A stretch of DNA of 64,000 bases from Mucor racemosus (taxonomy: Eukaryota > Mucoromycota > Mucoromycetes > Mucorales > Mucoraceae). Positions 35,747 to 46,429 of this stretch are shown in pieces. The stretch lies in assembly GCA_027405735.1 (NCBI GenBank), contig JAPEHQ010000026.1, positions 1 to 64,000 of the forward strand, written 5' to 3'. A program made the translations under genes and the position numbers. The stretch's first letter is position 1, and every line of letters starts with the position of its first letter. The notes under the pieces were generated by a model. The model did no database searches, was not told the DNA's origin, and saw only the letters and a list, made by a program, of their open reading frames with translations.

Positions 35747-36403
35747 ATGGGTAATCCTCTTGAATTGTATAATATTCGTGCTGCTGTGGAAACCGATATT
35801 TCTCAAATTCTTGAGATTTACAATGAACGCATTGCCAATTCTACCTGCCTCTTCATGTATGATCAAGTACCTCTTGACAATCGTTTAACTTGGTTCATGG
35901 AAACCAAGGCCAAGGGATACCCCATCATTGTAGCCGCTGAAAAGGAAACAAACAAGGCAGTTGCATATGCTAATTACGGTGGATTCAGACCTCACACTGC
36001 CTTCATTTTGTAAGTTTTTAAACTTAAGGTTTTTATAGTCCCCTTTTTTTCTGACAGATGTATTTATAGAACTACCGAAATTTCTTTATACATTCATCAA
36101 GATCATCAACGTAGAGGATTAGGTGCTCTTATGCTTAAAGAAATGATGCGTATTGCACAGGATATGAAATTCCGTAACATTATTGCTGGTATTACAGCTG
36201 AAAACGAAGGATCTGTCATTCTCTTTTCAAAGTTTGGATTTAAAAACATAGGCCACTTTCATGATGTCGGTTACAAGTTTGGTAGATATTTGGATGTAGT
36301 GTTTTTAGAATATATCACTGATGCTCAAGTTCCTGAGGGCCAAGCTATCCCATCATTCAAGTCATTTGATTGGAAAAACTATGTGTTTGGTGGTCAAAAC
36401 TAA
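35747..36403 (+). CDS. GNAT-family N-acetyltransferase (phosphinothricin/Mpr1-like)
   Basis: Exons 35747-36009 and 36070-36403 give 198 residues. The start MGNPLELYNIRAA was chosen because family proteins begin just before the IRxAxxxD motif; the frame is open 57 codons further upstream. Features: NIRAAVETDISQILEIYN, then AYANYGGFRP, then acetyl-CoA-binding motif A Q101-R-R-G-L-G106, and the late FSKFGFKNIGHFHDVGYKFGR motif. This layout matches bacterial and fungal acetyltransferases acting on phosphinothricin, methionine sulfoximine or proline analogues. The true substrate cannot be told. It is divergent from FEX, with 266 bases between starts. Confidence 0.88.
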
Positions 36404-36415
36404 ACTAGAAATTTA

Positions 36416-36437
36416 ATAATAATAATAATAATAATAA
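36416..36437. repeat. AAT microsatellite
   Basis: About seven ATA/AAT trinucleotides between the convergent acetyltransferase and dehydrogenase genes. Confidence 0.8.
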
Positions 36438-36453
36438 AAGTGTATCATATCAG

Positions 36454-37613
36454 TTAATTATCAGCAAAGAGAGGAGCATACGGAAGTGATGCTGTTATGC
36501 CACCATCTACTTTGATATCTTGTCCTGTAATGAATGATGCCTCAGGGCTAGCCAAGAATGCTGCCATTGCGGCTATCTAATGAACAAATATCTTTTTTTT
36601 TAATCAAACTTTTTAATTGGTGTTGATTGACAACTTACCTCTTCTGGATTACCAAATCTTTGTAAAGCTGAAGCTATTTTCAAGGAATGTTCCATGCTTT
36701 CATTGCCTTTGACTGCCGCTAATATTTTTTCAGTCATTTCTGTTGCAATGAGGCCCTGTGAAGACATTATTTCAGTAAAGTGTTCAAGAGTTATATGTAT
36801 AATACTTTACTGGACAAATGGCATTGACTCGGATATTTTTTCCGCGAAGTCTCCAAGCTGCTGATTGGCATAAATTGATGACACTACGATCATATTTCAA
36901 TATAAGGATTTACTTGGAAATTAATGGTATATACTTACGCTGCTTTGGAAGCAGAATATGACATTGGGCCTCCACCAGATCTAATACCAGCAACTAATTG
37001 AGAGTGATGTATAAGTATTTTACATATATCGGACTATCTAAATCCTGTACCTGATGCTGTTGCGATAATCGATCCACTACCCACAGGCTTTTCCTCTGAT
37101 GTCTTTTCCATTGCTTCAGATGCATATTTAATTGCAGCATAAACACTATATTTTATAAATTGAATTAATAATCTGATTGATTTTTGAAAGTATACAAATT
37201 ACCTCCATGAATTGACACGCATCATATTTAAAAATTCATCTTTAGTTTCAGTTTTCATAGGATGTGGGCCCGCAATACCAGCATTAGCGAAATAAACATC
37301 AAGACGACCAAACTTATTCAACGCTTCCGCAATAACCTCTTGAATATCATCATCAGAACTAGCATCCATACGTTTTGGAATACATTCAACACCTGTTGTT
37401 TTATATACATCCTCTGCTAAAGATGCTAAATGCTCATCAAACATGTCTGTAGCATAGATAACCCGAGCATTCTTTTTTGCAAATGCGTAAACAGCAGCTC
37501 GACTATACGTATAAAAAGTTAATTACTCTTTCTATTGTATGCGATAAACACAATGTGTACCCAATGCCGGTCAATGAGTTGGCGCCAGTAATAATACAAA
37601 CTAAATCGTTCAT
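36454..37613 (-). CDS. Short-chain dehydrogenase/reductase (classical SDR)
   Basis: Seven exons: 37613-37561, 37502-37203, 37145-37051, 36993-36939, 36883-36811, 36755-36639 and 36576-36454. The frame closes to 271 residues, normal for classical SDRs. The nucleotide-binding motif is TGANSLTGIGR (9-19), with the mid-fold ANAG. The catalytic triad is S149, Y162 and K166 (YSASK) with the usual 13-residue Ser-Tyr spacing. The C terminus has FITGQDIKVDGGI, typical of NAD(P)H-dependent oxidoreductases of this group. An aspartate after the second strand (YATDMFD) suggests NAD(H) preference; this is inference. The substrate is unknown. Confidence 0.92.
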
Positions 37614-37855
37614 TTTTTGTTGATTGTAAGAGTAAGAAGTGATTTGATAATCATGCAGCTGCAGTATTTTATACACGACTATTTATCAATTCAAGGGGAC
37701 ACAAAGGCTAAACCTATATTTATCACTTCGCACGCATCAATTTTATGTAATGTTGTATTTTCCATAAAAACAAAGCATTATATACCATGTGAATTAAGAA
37801 TGATAGGTGTTTTCACCGTTATAACGACGTAGGGTTGGTTTCATATGATTAAACT

Positions 37856-37886
<31 letters not shown>

Positions 37887-38946
37887 CGTATATAATATAA
37901 TCATATAAACAAACCAACCGATCTAAAGTATTGATGTTTAGACTCATTAATGCAGACTAAATGGTGCTTTTTTTTTTTTTTCTTAAAGGGTGTCTGCCCT
38001 CTCCCACGGATTAATGTGCCTGACTAAGTTTGGTGTTTCTTGAAAAGTTTGCCCAATTTATAGATGGTAAATATGTATACCCGTTTTTTTTTTTAAAGAA
38101 TTTCTGCAAGATGCATAAACTTTGCATCACCAAAGCAAATGTTTATTATGAATACAGACATCTTTACCAGTATGGTCCAGTTTTTTATTTCCTTGATACA
38201 TGTAAATATTCGTATACACTACATGTCTACTGTTGTAAGGGCGGTAAAATAATCAGGAATGGCGAGGTGTCTAGTATGAAACGCTGTGCTTCTATGTAGA
38301 TACTCTTAAACATTCAGCTTTATTCATTTAAACACTACATAAACCTTTATAGTAGCTTGGGAAACCGGCAATAACCCTTTGTTCTCAGTCTCTACATTAG
38401 AATGAGAAGAACCATTCTCATTCAAGGCAAAATAGCATATAAAAACACACCCAGAATTTACATATGGTTGATATGAATGAAATATAATATTGTATTTTTA
38501 TATAATAATAACATTGTCAATTCCCTGAAGAATAAGCCTGCTTTTATGAATCTATGGCCTATAATTTGGTCATTTATTTTCCAGTGTATCATTTATAATT
38601 GATGCCATTGTAATGTTACACTTTTCTTTTATTCGAAATTAATATTAAATATTGACATGATGCATACACCTTTTATAATTTGTTTAACTGTTAGTTGCCA
38701 AGTTTCAATATGGAATAAAAAAGAGATGATTGTTTCGTACGATTATGGAGAATTTTCTTTAATACGAAAAAAAGAAAGAAGTTTCCACGGGAGATCTATA
38801 CCAATTAGAAAAAAGCTATGAACAAGAAGCCATGAATTATACCATCTATAAATGCGTCATGTACATTATGGAGCCATTCTTTTTATTTTGCTTATAGATA
38901 TAAAAGTATCAAGTTTTTGTCAAGATCCGAAACCTACATACAAAAC
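37614..38946. other. Intergenic with TA microsatellite
   Basis: 1.33 kb without a convincing gene. It holds a TA repeat at about 37858-37886 and a T run near 37971. An open frame at 38030-38299 has no recognised features. A TATAAAAG 40 bases before 38947 may be the TATA box of the next gene. Confidence 0.5.
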
Positions 38947-39522
38947 ATGAAACTTCAATTTGCTGCTCTTTTATCAATTACATCCTACATTGCTACTATT
39001 CAAGCACAGCAAGAACAGCAAGCTGTAACTCCTCAATGGTCTTTGATTGATTGTACATGGCCATGTGCTAATGGTGCAGATAGCTGTATCATTACTAATG
39101 AAGGTGCTCAATGCAAAGCTAAAACTGGTCCAGAATGGATGATTCCTGCTGCTGACAAGTCTCCCATTTACACTGGTGCTTATACTAATAGTCCATTACA
39201 ACCTTGTATTCCTGCTCCCATCCCTAATTTAGCACATGTAGAACAAGGTTCTGCTACTAATGCTGGCCAATCTGTTATTTTGTTTCCTATGCAAACTGAA
39301 ACAGATAGACCACTTGATGAATACCTTGGTACTTGTAATGGAGGCATGTATTGCTCTGCTGCTGGTGATGACAAGGCTAATCCTGTTTGTCGCATAAGAT
39401 TACAACCTGGCTCTACTTGTGCATCTTCCAATCAATGCTACAGTCGTAATTGTGAAAATGGTGTTTGTGTCAAGAAGGTAGAGAAGAGATCTTCTTATCA
39501 TCATCGTCATTACCATCATTAA
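38947..39522 (+). CDS. Secreted cysteine-rich protein, soluble paralogue
   Basis: 191 residues, no intron. The start is MKLQF (an in-frame upstream ATG at 38917 would put ten residues before the signal peptide). Residues 1-20 are a signal peptide ending IQAQ. The mature part has CTWPC near its start, a mid-region CIPAPIPNL, then RPLDEYLGTC, YCSAAGDD, PVCR, GSTCASSNQC and C-x4-C. The spacing of the C-terminal cysteines is like small disulfide-rich modules but I do not match it to a named domain. A VEKR (Kex2-type) site precedes a His-rich tail (HHRHYHH). The same framework occurs in the neighbour at 40082-41053, so the pair arose by tandem duplication. Function is unknown; likely cell-wall or extracellular. 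Confidence 0.82.
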   Translation: MKLQFAALLSITSYIATIQAQQEQQAVTPQWSLIDCTWPCANGADSCIITNEGAQCKAKTGPEWMIPAADKSPIYTGAYTNSPLQPCIPAPIPNLAHVEQGSATNAGQSVILFPMQTETDRPLDEYLGTCNGGMYCSAAGDDKANPVCRIRLQPGSTCASSNQCYSRNCENGVCVKKVEKRSSYHHRHYHH

Positions 39523-40081
39523 ATTACTATAATATTTGTATATAAATAAATGTCTTTTTGACAGATGTTCTCTTTTGTTATCAGATCGTTGCCATGGAGA
39601 CATAGCTTTATTTTAACACATGATCTCTTTCTATAAATTAAGTTTATTTAAGCCAATAAAACAGGATGAAAGCAATCTTGATTTCTGTCAAATTGACTTG
39701 GTAAAAAGCAAGGTTTAGAATAATCTCAGTTTTCATATTGAATCCTATTTAGCGTGTTTCATAAAAATATTTTCTATTTTGGAAATAGATCATTCTTTCT
39801 TTCCAACATTATTCGCAAGATAATTAATAGTTTCTAAATAAATATTTGTTGCAACAAGAAACAAATGTCAATAAATCTAAAATATTCTTTGTAAATCAAG
39901 ATTCATACAGGATAAATGCATAATTATAAGCTTGTTCTTTTCTACCGTTGAGAAAATTTTCCTTAATCGAGACGTAAAAATGAAAACCTTCTTGATTTTC
40001 TATACTTTTTCAAACCAAGATACTCTTTGGTTACAAAAGGAAAAATGTTCTTTTCTTTGAAAATTTTTAATAAAAAATATA
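39523..40081. other. Intergenic between the cysteine-rich paralogues
   Basis: 559 bases, AT-rich, probably the upstream region of the next gene. No other feature is seen. Confidence 0.5.
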
Positions 40082-41053
40082 ATGAAATTAGTTTTCGCAT
40101 TTATATTTGCTTTTTTAGCATTAGTGCCTGCTGTTAATGCAGGCCAAAATACTGTAATCAATTGTACATGGCCATGTTTTGATGATAGTGCAAGTTGTGT
40201 AGTCACCCCTGAGAGTGCAAGTTGTCAAATTGTCCATGGTGATGGTTGGATCCTCAATTCACCAAAAAAATCACCTACCTTTACTGGAGCATCTGTTTCC
40301 AAGCTTTTAGCTTTCTGTATTCCAGCTCCTAACCCACAACTACCAACAGCAGCTCAGGATACAATCATCACTTCAAACCAAACAATTATTGAATGGCCAT
40401 CGTGGACCTTACGCAGACCACTTGATTCGTATCTGGGCAATTGCGGCCATGATTTATATTGTTCTTCAGCTGGAGATGATGCTACTCAGCCTGTTTGCCG
40501 TAGACGTTTAAGTGTTGGCTCAACCTGCAGCTCTTCAAACCAATGCCATGCTAGTTATTGCAATGATAATGTATGTCATTCTAAAAATGAAGATACAAAA
40601 AATGAAGGTCATACGCATGAGTCAAATTATTTTGGTCGTAGCAATAACCATATGAACAGCAAAACTATTCAAATCTTGGCTTCTGTCTTTGGTATCGTTG
40701 GTGCTCTTTTATTTGCTGGCATTGGCTTTTTTGTGTATCGTCGCCATCGTCGTAGATTGAGCAACAAGCAAGATCAAGCCCATCAAGCACCAAATAATAA
40801 CTTTAATAACTCTTCCAATTCGTTTAATGTTAATGTTTCTCCTTTAAACAACAATGGCTATAAAGAAGAACAATTTGCCTCTGATTTTTTGCATCAAGAT
40901 TCTCGTCATTTAGCTTCTTTACCTGTAACTATTCATAATAACAATAATGCTACACCTACGATGAGACAAAGTCAGGTACAGGCTGAAATGTTGAATAGTT
41001 GCAATGACGAAAATAATGATCTTCTCAGACCACCACCCTCTTACAAACCATAA
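40082..41053 (+). CDS. Membrane-anchored paralogue of the secreted cysteine-rich protein, PPxY tail
   Basis: 323 residues, no intron. A signal peptide (about 1-20, ending VNA) is followed by an ectodomain with the same cysteine framework as the 38947 gene: CTWPC, SC, CIPAPNP, RPLDSYLGNC, YCSSAGDD, PVCRRRL and GSTCSSSNQC. Unlike its neighbour, it continues into a transmembrane helix (about 197-220, ILASVFGIVGALLFAGIG), a basic stop-transfer YRRHRRR, and an Asn-rich cytoplasmic tail. The tail ends with PPPSYKP, a PPxY motif that binds WW domains of Rsp5/Nedd4-type ubiquitin ligases. This suggests ubiquitin-controlled endocytosis of a surface protein. Receptor or adhesin function is inference. 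Confidence 0.85.
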   Translation: MKLVFAFIFAFLALVPAVNAGQNTVINCTWPCFDDSASCVVTPESASCQIVHGDGWILNSPKKSPTFTGASVSKLLAFCIPAPNPQLPTAAQDTIITSNQTIIEWPSWTLRRPLDSYLGNCGHDLYCSSAGDDATQPVCRRRLSVGSTCSSSNQCHASYCNDNVCHSKNEDTKNEGHTHESNYFGRSNNHMNSKTIQILASVFGIVGALLFAGIGFFVYRRHRRRLSNKQDQAHQAPNNNFNNSSNSFNVNVSPLNNNGYKEEQFASDFLHQDSRHLASLPVTIHNNNNATPTMRQSQVQAEMLNSCNDENNDLLRPPPSYKP

Positions 41054-42618
41054 TTTGATCCTTAATATTATTTTACATTATTATGTATCTTTAATTTCAC
41101 ATATACCTTCAATCAATATACACATTTATATTAATAAAATTTCATCTGTCAATTTATGCATACAATTTTAATGTCTTTTTTTTCAGCTTCAGACAAAATT
41201 TAGTATTTCTGAAAAGTTTTCACTCTTGATTGAAAACAAGTATTTATATGAAAAAATGTATATATTCATAATTTAGACTCTAGAGAATTTATATATATTT
41301 TTTATTTTTGAAAAAGTCGAGCCATTGATCTGTAAATATTATCGTTGAAACTGTATAGACCATTTCTGTATTCAAGCGGCAGAATGTTAAATACAGCCCA
41401 TTATCAACCATTACTACCTGCTGTGGTCTTAGGAAACTTTTATATTGTGTAGAAGGTAAAAACTACATGGGTATAATAAATTAAGTGATTCAGTTTTGTT
41501 TCTATTGCTATATACAAGTTATTTTTTGTGAAATGTAAATTGAGTGATGTATGCTGTGAATAGATGATTTTAAACTGAATTTGGGAAGACTATTATAAAC
41601 TGAATACCACAACTTGTCAATTCCTAAAAAGTATGGGCTATATAAGAATTGAATTATGTATGAAATGTAATGTGGAAGTATTCTAGGTCGCTCTCCGCAG
41701 AGTTGAATGAATCATTGTATCAATTAATTCCGAGCACGCTACTATTCTGGGCAAATAATAGCACCCTCTACTTTTTTTCTTTTTCTCTTGTTATTTGTGG
41801 CCTCCCTTTATGCCATATAGTAACTTTCTTTTACTCGACAACTATCAAAGGTTTAAAAACTACATCTACATGGGCTCTCTGAAGGAGTTTTTATAATATT
41901 CCACCGCTGTGGATTGAATATAAACAACAACATACCACTTGAAACTTTAGTTTACTTGGATTTACCACTTCATATTTTTACAAGAAATATCACACTCATA
42001 CCAGATGATACTCAGGAACAGTAAAAAGTATAAAACTATCAAAACAAGTACATACAAAGACTCGAGAGGAGTTGTCCTGGCGATGTTTCACGAAAATTTG
42101 CATGAATAGAAACTTCAAAGGGCGCATTTTCAAGATTTTTGTAAAGCATACCAAATGTTTAGTGTTACTTAATAGAATCTACTTCTTGTATTCATTTTGA
42201 TTTTCGAGATGCTTTGTTTTCTCTCATTTCCCATGAGGAATACCTCATCCAAATTGAAAATTTGCACAATTTGCACCTTTACCTCCAAAATGCGAAAAAT
42301 CAACAGACAAAAAATATCATCACGCGCAATGCCAATAGTTCTATAATGTATCATGAAATCATAAAACCAAATACTTATCAAAGTCATGAAGAAATAATTC
42401 TTTAATGTCAAATTTATCGGAACTGATTGAAGAATGAGCAAATGCGAACAGACGGCTTTATACCCCCGAAATAGAGCAAACTTTGTACAAAGCTGTTGAT
42501 TTCAGTCAGCACATGGTACTAAAACATTGAAATTAAAAGTATTATACACGGAATTTATTAAAAATACTATCAAGATCAAAAAAGAAAAATATACAGAAGG
42601 AAAAACAGAATAATTCTA
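41054..42618. other. Intergenic, 1.56 kb
   Basis: No gene is supported. Open frames at 41670-41882 and 42169-42441 lack family features. It contains the 3' end of the membrane paralogue and the 3' end of the convergent DUF1992 gene. Confidence 0.45.
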
Positions 42619-43677
42619 TTATTTGAAGCCATTCTTTTCTAAAACAGACTTCATTTCGTTGTCGAACTCTAGCAATGGCTTTCTAACAGGAGCTGGACAC
42701 ATTACATTATAACTTCTAACCCTCATATTTACTCGTCCAAGTTCCTTGTCTAAAAATGTCTTTTCCAACTTTTCAAATTGCTTCAAAACCAAAGATTTAT
42801 TCACCACAGATCTTTCATGTTGAACTTGATCCAGACAACGCTTGATAGCCGAGTTCATTTGAGAGCGAATTGATGAAACCTCAGTGTCTACTTCTTGTTG
42901 CATCATAACCCAAGGAGGAGCAGCACCATTTCGTTGAATAATACGATTAAGAAAATATTCCGTTCGATCAACAAAAGGATTGTTCAACATTGGATCTTCC
43001 GCTATAGGTTTACCACGACCTGGCAAATCATCAAATTCACCTCTAGCTCTTGCGGCTCGAATGCGCTCATCAGACAAGAGACCCAACTCATTGATATGTC
43101 TTGGTTTTTCGTCTAAATCCCAATCTTCCCAATCTATGTCTTTCTTTGTCTGTGATCGTACAATATTATCAGCAACGTGTGATTTCTCCTCATCTATAGG
43201 ATATTTTCTATTCATGGCATAATCAAAAGCTGTATCTTTGGCATTCATAATTCGATTTTGTTTCATCTCTCGTTCCTTCTTTTCTCGTTCTAATTTCTTG
43301 ATTTGAGAACTCTTTTCGTCTTTTTGAGAAGGTGGAGGTGGAACATAAGATGATTGAGGCTGTGGTATATTTCTGCGCGCAGCACCTTCTACTCTTAGAG
43401 GAGCACTGTATTTATCAATGATCATTCTCAAGACAGAATGATTGATAGGTTCATCACCATCCCAGGGCTTGTCATCTGGTAATTGCTGTTTCTTGCTTGC
43501 ATTGGCGAGATGTTGTCGTTCTTCTTCATCTTGATCTGCATCAAAGATAGTTTTACCAGTTGGATAGTTATGATTACGACGAATTAATAGCATTGTGGCT
43601 GGTAAATGAGTCATAATAGCCATTGGAACTAATCTTGTGATTAAGGGTAAATTGGTGGTGCAGATAGTACGAAGCAT
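42619..43677 (-). CDS. DUF1992 / DNAJC28-like mitochondrial protein
   Basis: 352 residues in one exon, starting at the ATG at 43677 (MLRTICTT). The N terminus is basic and hydrophobic, free of acidic residues for over 40 positions, consistent with a mitochondrial presequence. A charged coiled-coil-like stretch follows (QIKKLEREKKEREMKQ, 125-140). The conserved domain begins near residue 199 with LLSDERIRAARARGEF, DDLPGRGKP, and later NRIIQRNGAAPPW. This is the domain of DnaJ homologue subfamily C member 28. No J domain (HPD) is present, as in other fungal members. Function is poorly known. Confidence 0.88.
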   Translation of the reverse strand: MLRTICTTNLPLITRLVPMAIMTHLPATMLLIRRNHNYPTGKTIFDADQDEEERQHLANASKKQQLPDDKPWDGDEPINHSVLRMIIDKYSAPLRVEGAARRNIPQPQSSYVPPPPSQKDEKSSQIKKLEREKKEREMKQNRIMNAKDTAFDYAMNRKYPIDEEKSHVADNIVRSQTKKDIDWEDWDLDEKPRHINELGLLSDERIRAARARGEFDDLPGRGKPIAEDPMLNNPFVDRTEYFLNRIIQRNGAAPPWVMMQQEVDTEVSSIRSQMNSAIKRCLDQVQHERSVVNKSLVLKQFEKLEKTFLDKELGRVNMRVRSYNVMCPAPVRKPLLEFDNEMKSVLEKNGFK

Positions 43678-44022
43678 GATATGTATAAAAATGTACAAAC
43701 AATGAACCTGTAAAATAAACCGGCTTTTTATATATATAAAATCAAGAGAATAACTCGGTTTCTAATATGACACATAAATGAATTCCGAGTTTTCCTCTCA
43801 CTTTGAAACGATCAAGATAAGCCGAAGCATCACCTTATTTTTGTGACCTGACACCTAGAAATGGGGGGGGAGGGGGATAATGAGATAGGACTTGCAATTC
43901 GATGAAATGGCCCTGAATCTTTTTCATTCGATCAACCGGAGCCTGGGCCATATTTGGTTCAAAAAGTGGGGTTAAATGTATTGTTTACCTTTTGTGCAGA
44001 TATACAATTGATTCACCTTAAT
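43678..44022. promoter_or_regulatory. Divergent upstream region of the DUF1992 and carrier genes
   Basis: 345 bases between divergent starts. It contains a G-rich tract (GGGGGGGGAGGGGG) near 43864. No specific site is claimed. Confidence 0.5.
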
Positions 44023-45658
44023 ATGGCACCTTCTGCTGCTGCTGTTCCTTCTGCAGAGTTGGTTGCCTCAGACGCTAATAATAATCATAATCACCAACAA
44101 AAAAAATGGAACCCAATCTTGTTTACAAATCAAAATATACCAGCTTATTTACGAACTCCATATCAATCAGCGGCACCTTCAAAAACATTCCAACAAAAGA
44201 AGAAGAAAGCAAAAGAAGTTACTTCAGTGGGTGGAACAACAGCTATTGCTCGAACATTGATGATGCAGAGCTTATATTTATTTTATAGAACACCTGTAAA
44301 GGTACTTATTTCTCGAGATACATGTTGATTTTTTGGATATTGATTACTGATATATATATATATATATATATAATAGCTATTTCGACCTTTAAGAGTAGAT
44401 TATTTGATAATGGCAAGAGCATTGATGCCAATGGATGACGCTTCCTCAAAACGTTTCTCATTTAGATATACATCAATTGGCATGATTACACATGCAGTAA
44501 AAACTAAAGGGGTAAAAAAAGACAGTAAGATCATCATTGCAAAATTCTAATGTTCATTTATAGTGGAATTTTATACCTCGTCATATCCTTCCACCTTTAA
44601 TAGCAAATACTTTAATTGGAACTGTCTTGTATACCACCTACATTGCAACTTTACCTATATTTCATCCTGCCAGTCAATTTCAATTACATCGACCCTTCCC
44701 TCCCCCACCTTATTCTTCCGTATTTATGGCTGGTAATGTATTCTATATATATACTCATTATTGTATCAATGCTCATATATATTACCCAAAAATAGGTTGT
44801 CTAGCTGGTGCAGCACAATCAATCATTGCAACACCTTTGGACTCTTTAAAAGTTCGATTCGAAGTAAGCGATTTGCTCGAAGGAAAACATAGTTCAATGT
44901 ATCAATTTGCCAAATCAACTTTGAAAGAATTGGGTATTGCAAGCGCATATCGTGGATTTACACTTACTCTGATTAGGGTAAGATTGAAATATGAATGTGG
45001 CAAATGTCAATTGATTGATCTCACCAATAAATTTAGGATTCATTGGCATGTGGATTGTTTTTTGCTACATTTGAGTGGATGAAACAACAGGGATATTATT
45101 ACTTTTTGGATGAAATGTACGGTGTACAAGTGGATTCAAGAAATACCCTGAATGAAATCGAGAAAGGATGGAATGAAGTGCATAAAATGAATGAAGAGGA
45201 CCAACATCAAATCATATCTGCTTCCGGAAAAAAGACAGAACGACCACCCTTGATGTTGGAGCCATTATTTGTAATTCTAGCGGGTGCAACAGCTGCAGTG
45301 GTAAATAAGTTGTGTATATAGCAATATCAGTATTGTACTAATAATTAATTTATGATAGGCGTATCAAACTATCGAACATCCCTTATCAAAAATTCATAGC
45401 ATATTTTATATCGAAGAAGGACAATCCGAATATACTAATAAATCGACACGAGAACCAGTGAAACATCTATACCGTCGTACATGGGAACAATGCAAGACCC
45501 AAGTGAAATTAAATGGTGGAAGTTGGAGAAGATTTCTGTATCAAGAGTTTGCAAGTACTGTTATTAGAGTTGTTCCTGCAACAAGTGTCGGATTTTTGGT
45601 ATTTGAGCTTGTAAAGCGTGAAGTTGATTTTAGAAGTATCGACTTTGATTCCCTGTAA
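44023..45658 (+). CDS. Mitochondrial carrier family (SLC25) protein
   Basis: Six exons: 44023-44301, 44377-44511, 44564-44732, 44796-44977, 45037-45300 and 45359-45658, all GT-AG, giving 442 residues, longer than the usual ~300. A low-complexity N terminus is followed by three carrier repeats. The first is diverged (RPLRVDYLIMARAL). The second has the signature P208-L-D-S-L-K-V-R215 followed by the RDSLACGLFFATFEW helix. The third has H350-PLSKI and the RVVPATSVGFLVFELVK end. A hydrophilic insert of about 50 residues separates repeats two and three. The substrate is unknown and the degraded first signature makes it an atypical member. It probably sits in the inner mitochondrial membrane or another organelle. 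Confidence 0.87.
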
Positions 45659-46429
45659 TTAAAATTTGTATCATAATATAATAACGAGCTGGTCAACACC
45701 GCTACGCGGTGTACAGCTTGTGCTGCCGCTGGCCAGTTTTACTTAATTATAAGAAGCCTTTCATCGTACTGTACCAATAGTTAGAATATATATATATATA
45801 TATATTTATATGTATAACTGTTATTGCAAAGATATACTAACAGTAATCGTGTACGCTGTTTCTTGCTTTTCCATAATCATCACTTTTTTACAAAATATAT
45901 TAAAATAATTATAAATTACTCCTATTAAAACAATATCCAATTTTATCATTTATATATAAATACAGGTCATTTCAACAGCTTCATTTCAACATCTCATTTC
46001 CTCATTCATATTTAAATTTACTCCAACAACTGATTCAAATTCTACCAACAACAAATATATAAAAGTCCTCTCAAAACGGTTCTCTGCTGTCCGGGGGCAG
46101 CCCATGCTCGACTGGAAACCCCTTTGCGAAAATCAAAGAAAAAAAAACGCATCAATTTATGCATATTTGCAAGCATTTGAAGCCCACACTTTCTAATCAG
46201 AGTTAATTTTTTTTTGTCATATAACCTTTTCTTTTGTTTCCAAGATGATAAAAAACATCTTGGAAATCCACCTGTCAAACCTTGCAAAACAGAAAAGTTG
46301 AATTTGAAAGTTGCCAATCTTCAATTTGGAGCATCCTAATTTTCTAATAACTAACTTCATATTAAACGCTTTTTGGTAGAATATACTTTAGACTCTGCCA
46401 AATAAATATAAATTGATTGTATTATTTTA
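45659..46429. other. Intergenic, carrier 3' end to right inverted-repeat arm
   Basis: AT-rich except for a GC-rich foldback near 45688-45737. There, ACACCGC-TAC-GCGGTGT forms a 7-base stem inside a larger CTGG...CCAG pairing. A TA repeat lies near 45787-45806. No gene is supported. Confidence 0.5.

Noticed and set aside
38030..38299. 89-codon open frame upstream of the cysteine-rich genes
   Set aside because: No signal peptide, domain or homologue seen in the window; AT-rich chance frame is likely.
41670..41882. 70-codon hydrophobic open frame
   Set aside because: No clear topology or related copy; short and within an intergenic region.
45659..46429. tRNA gene in the GC-rich foldback past the carrier
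   Set aside because: A weak A-box resemblance on the minus strand without a B box or cloverleaf.
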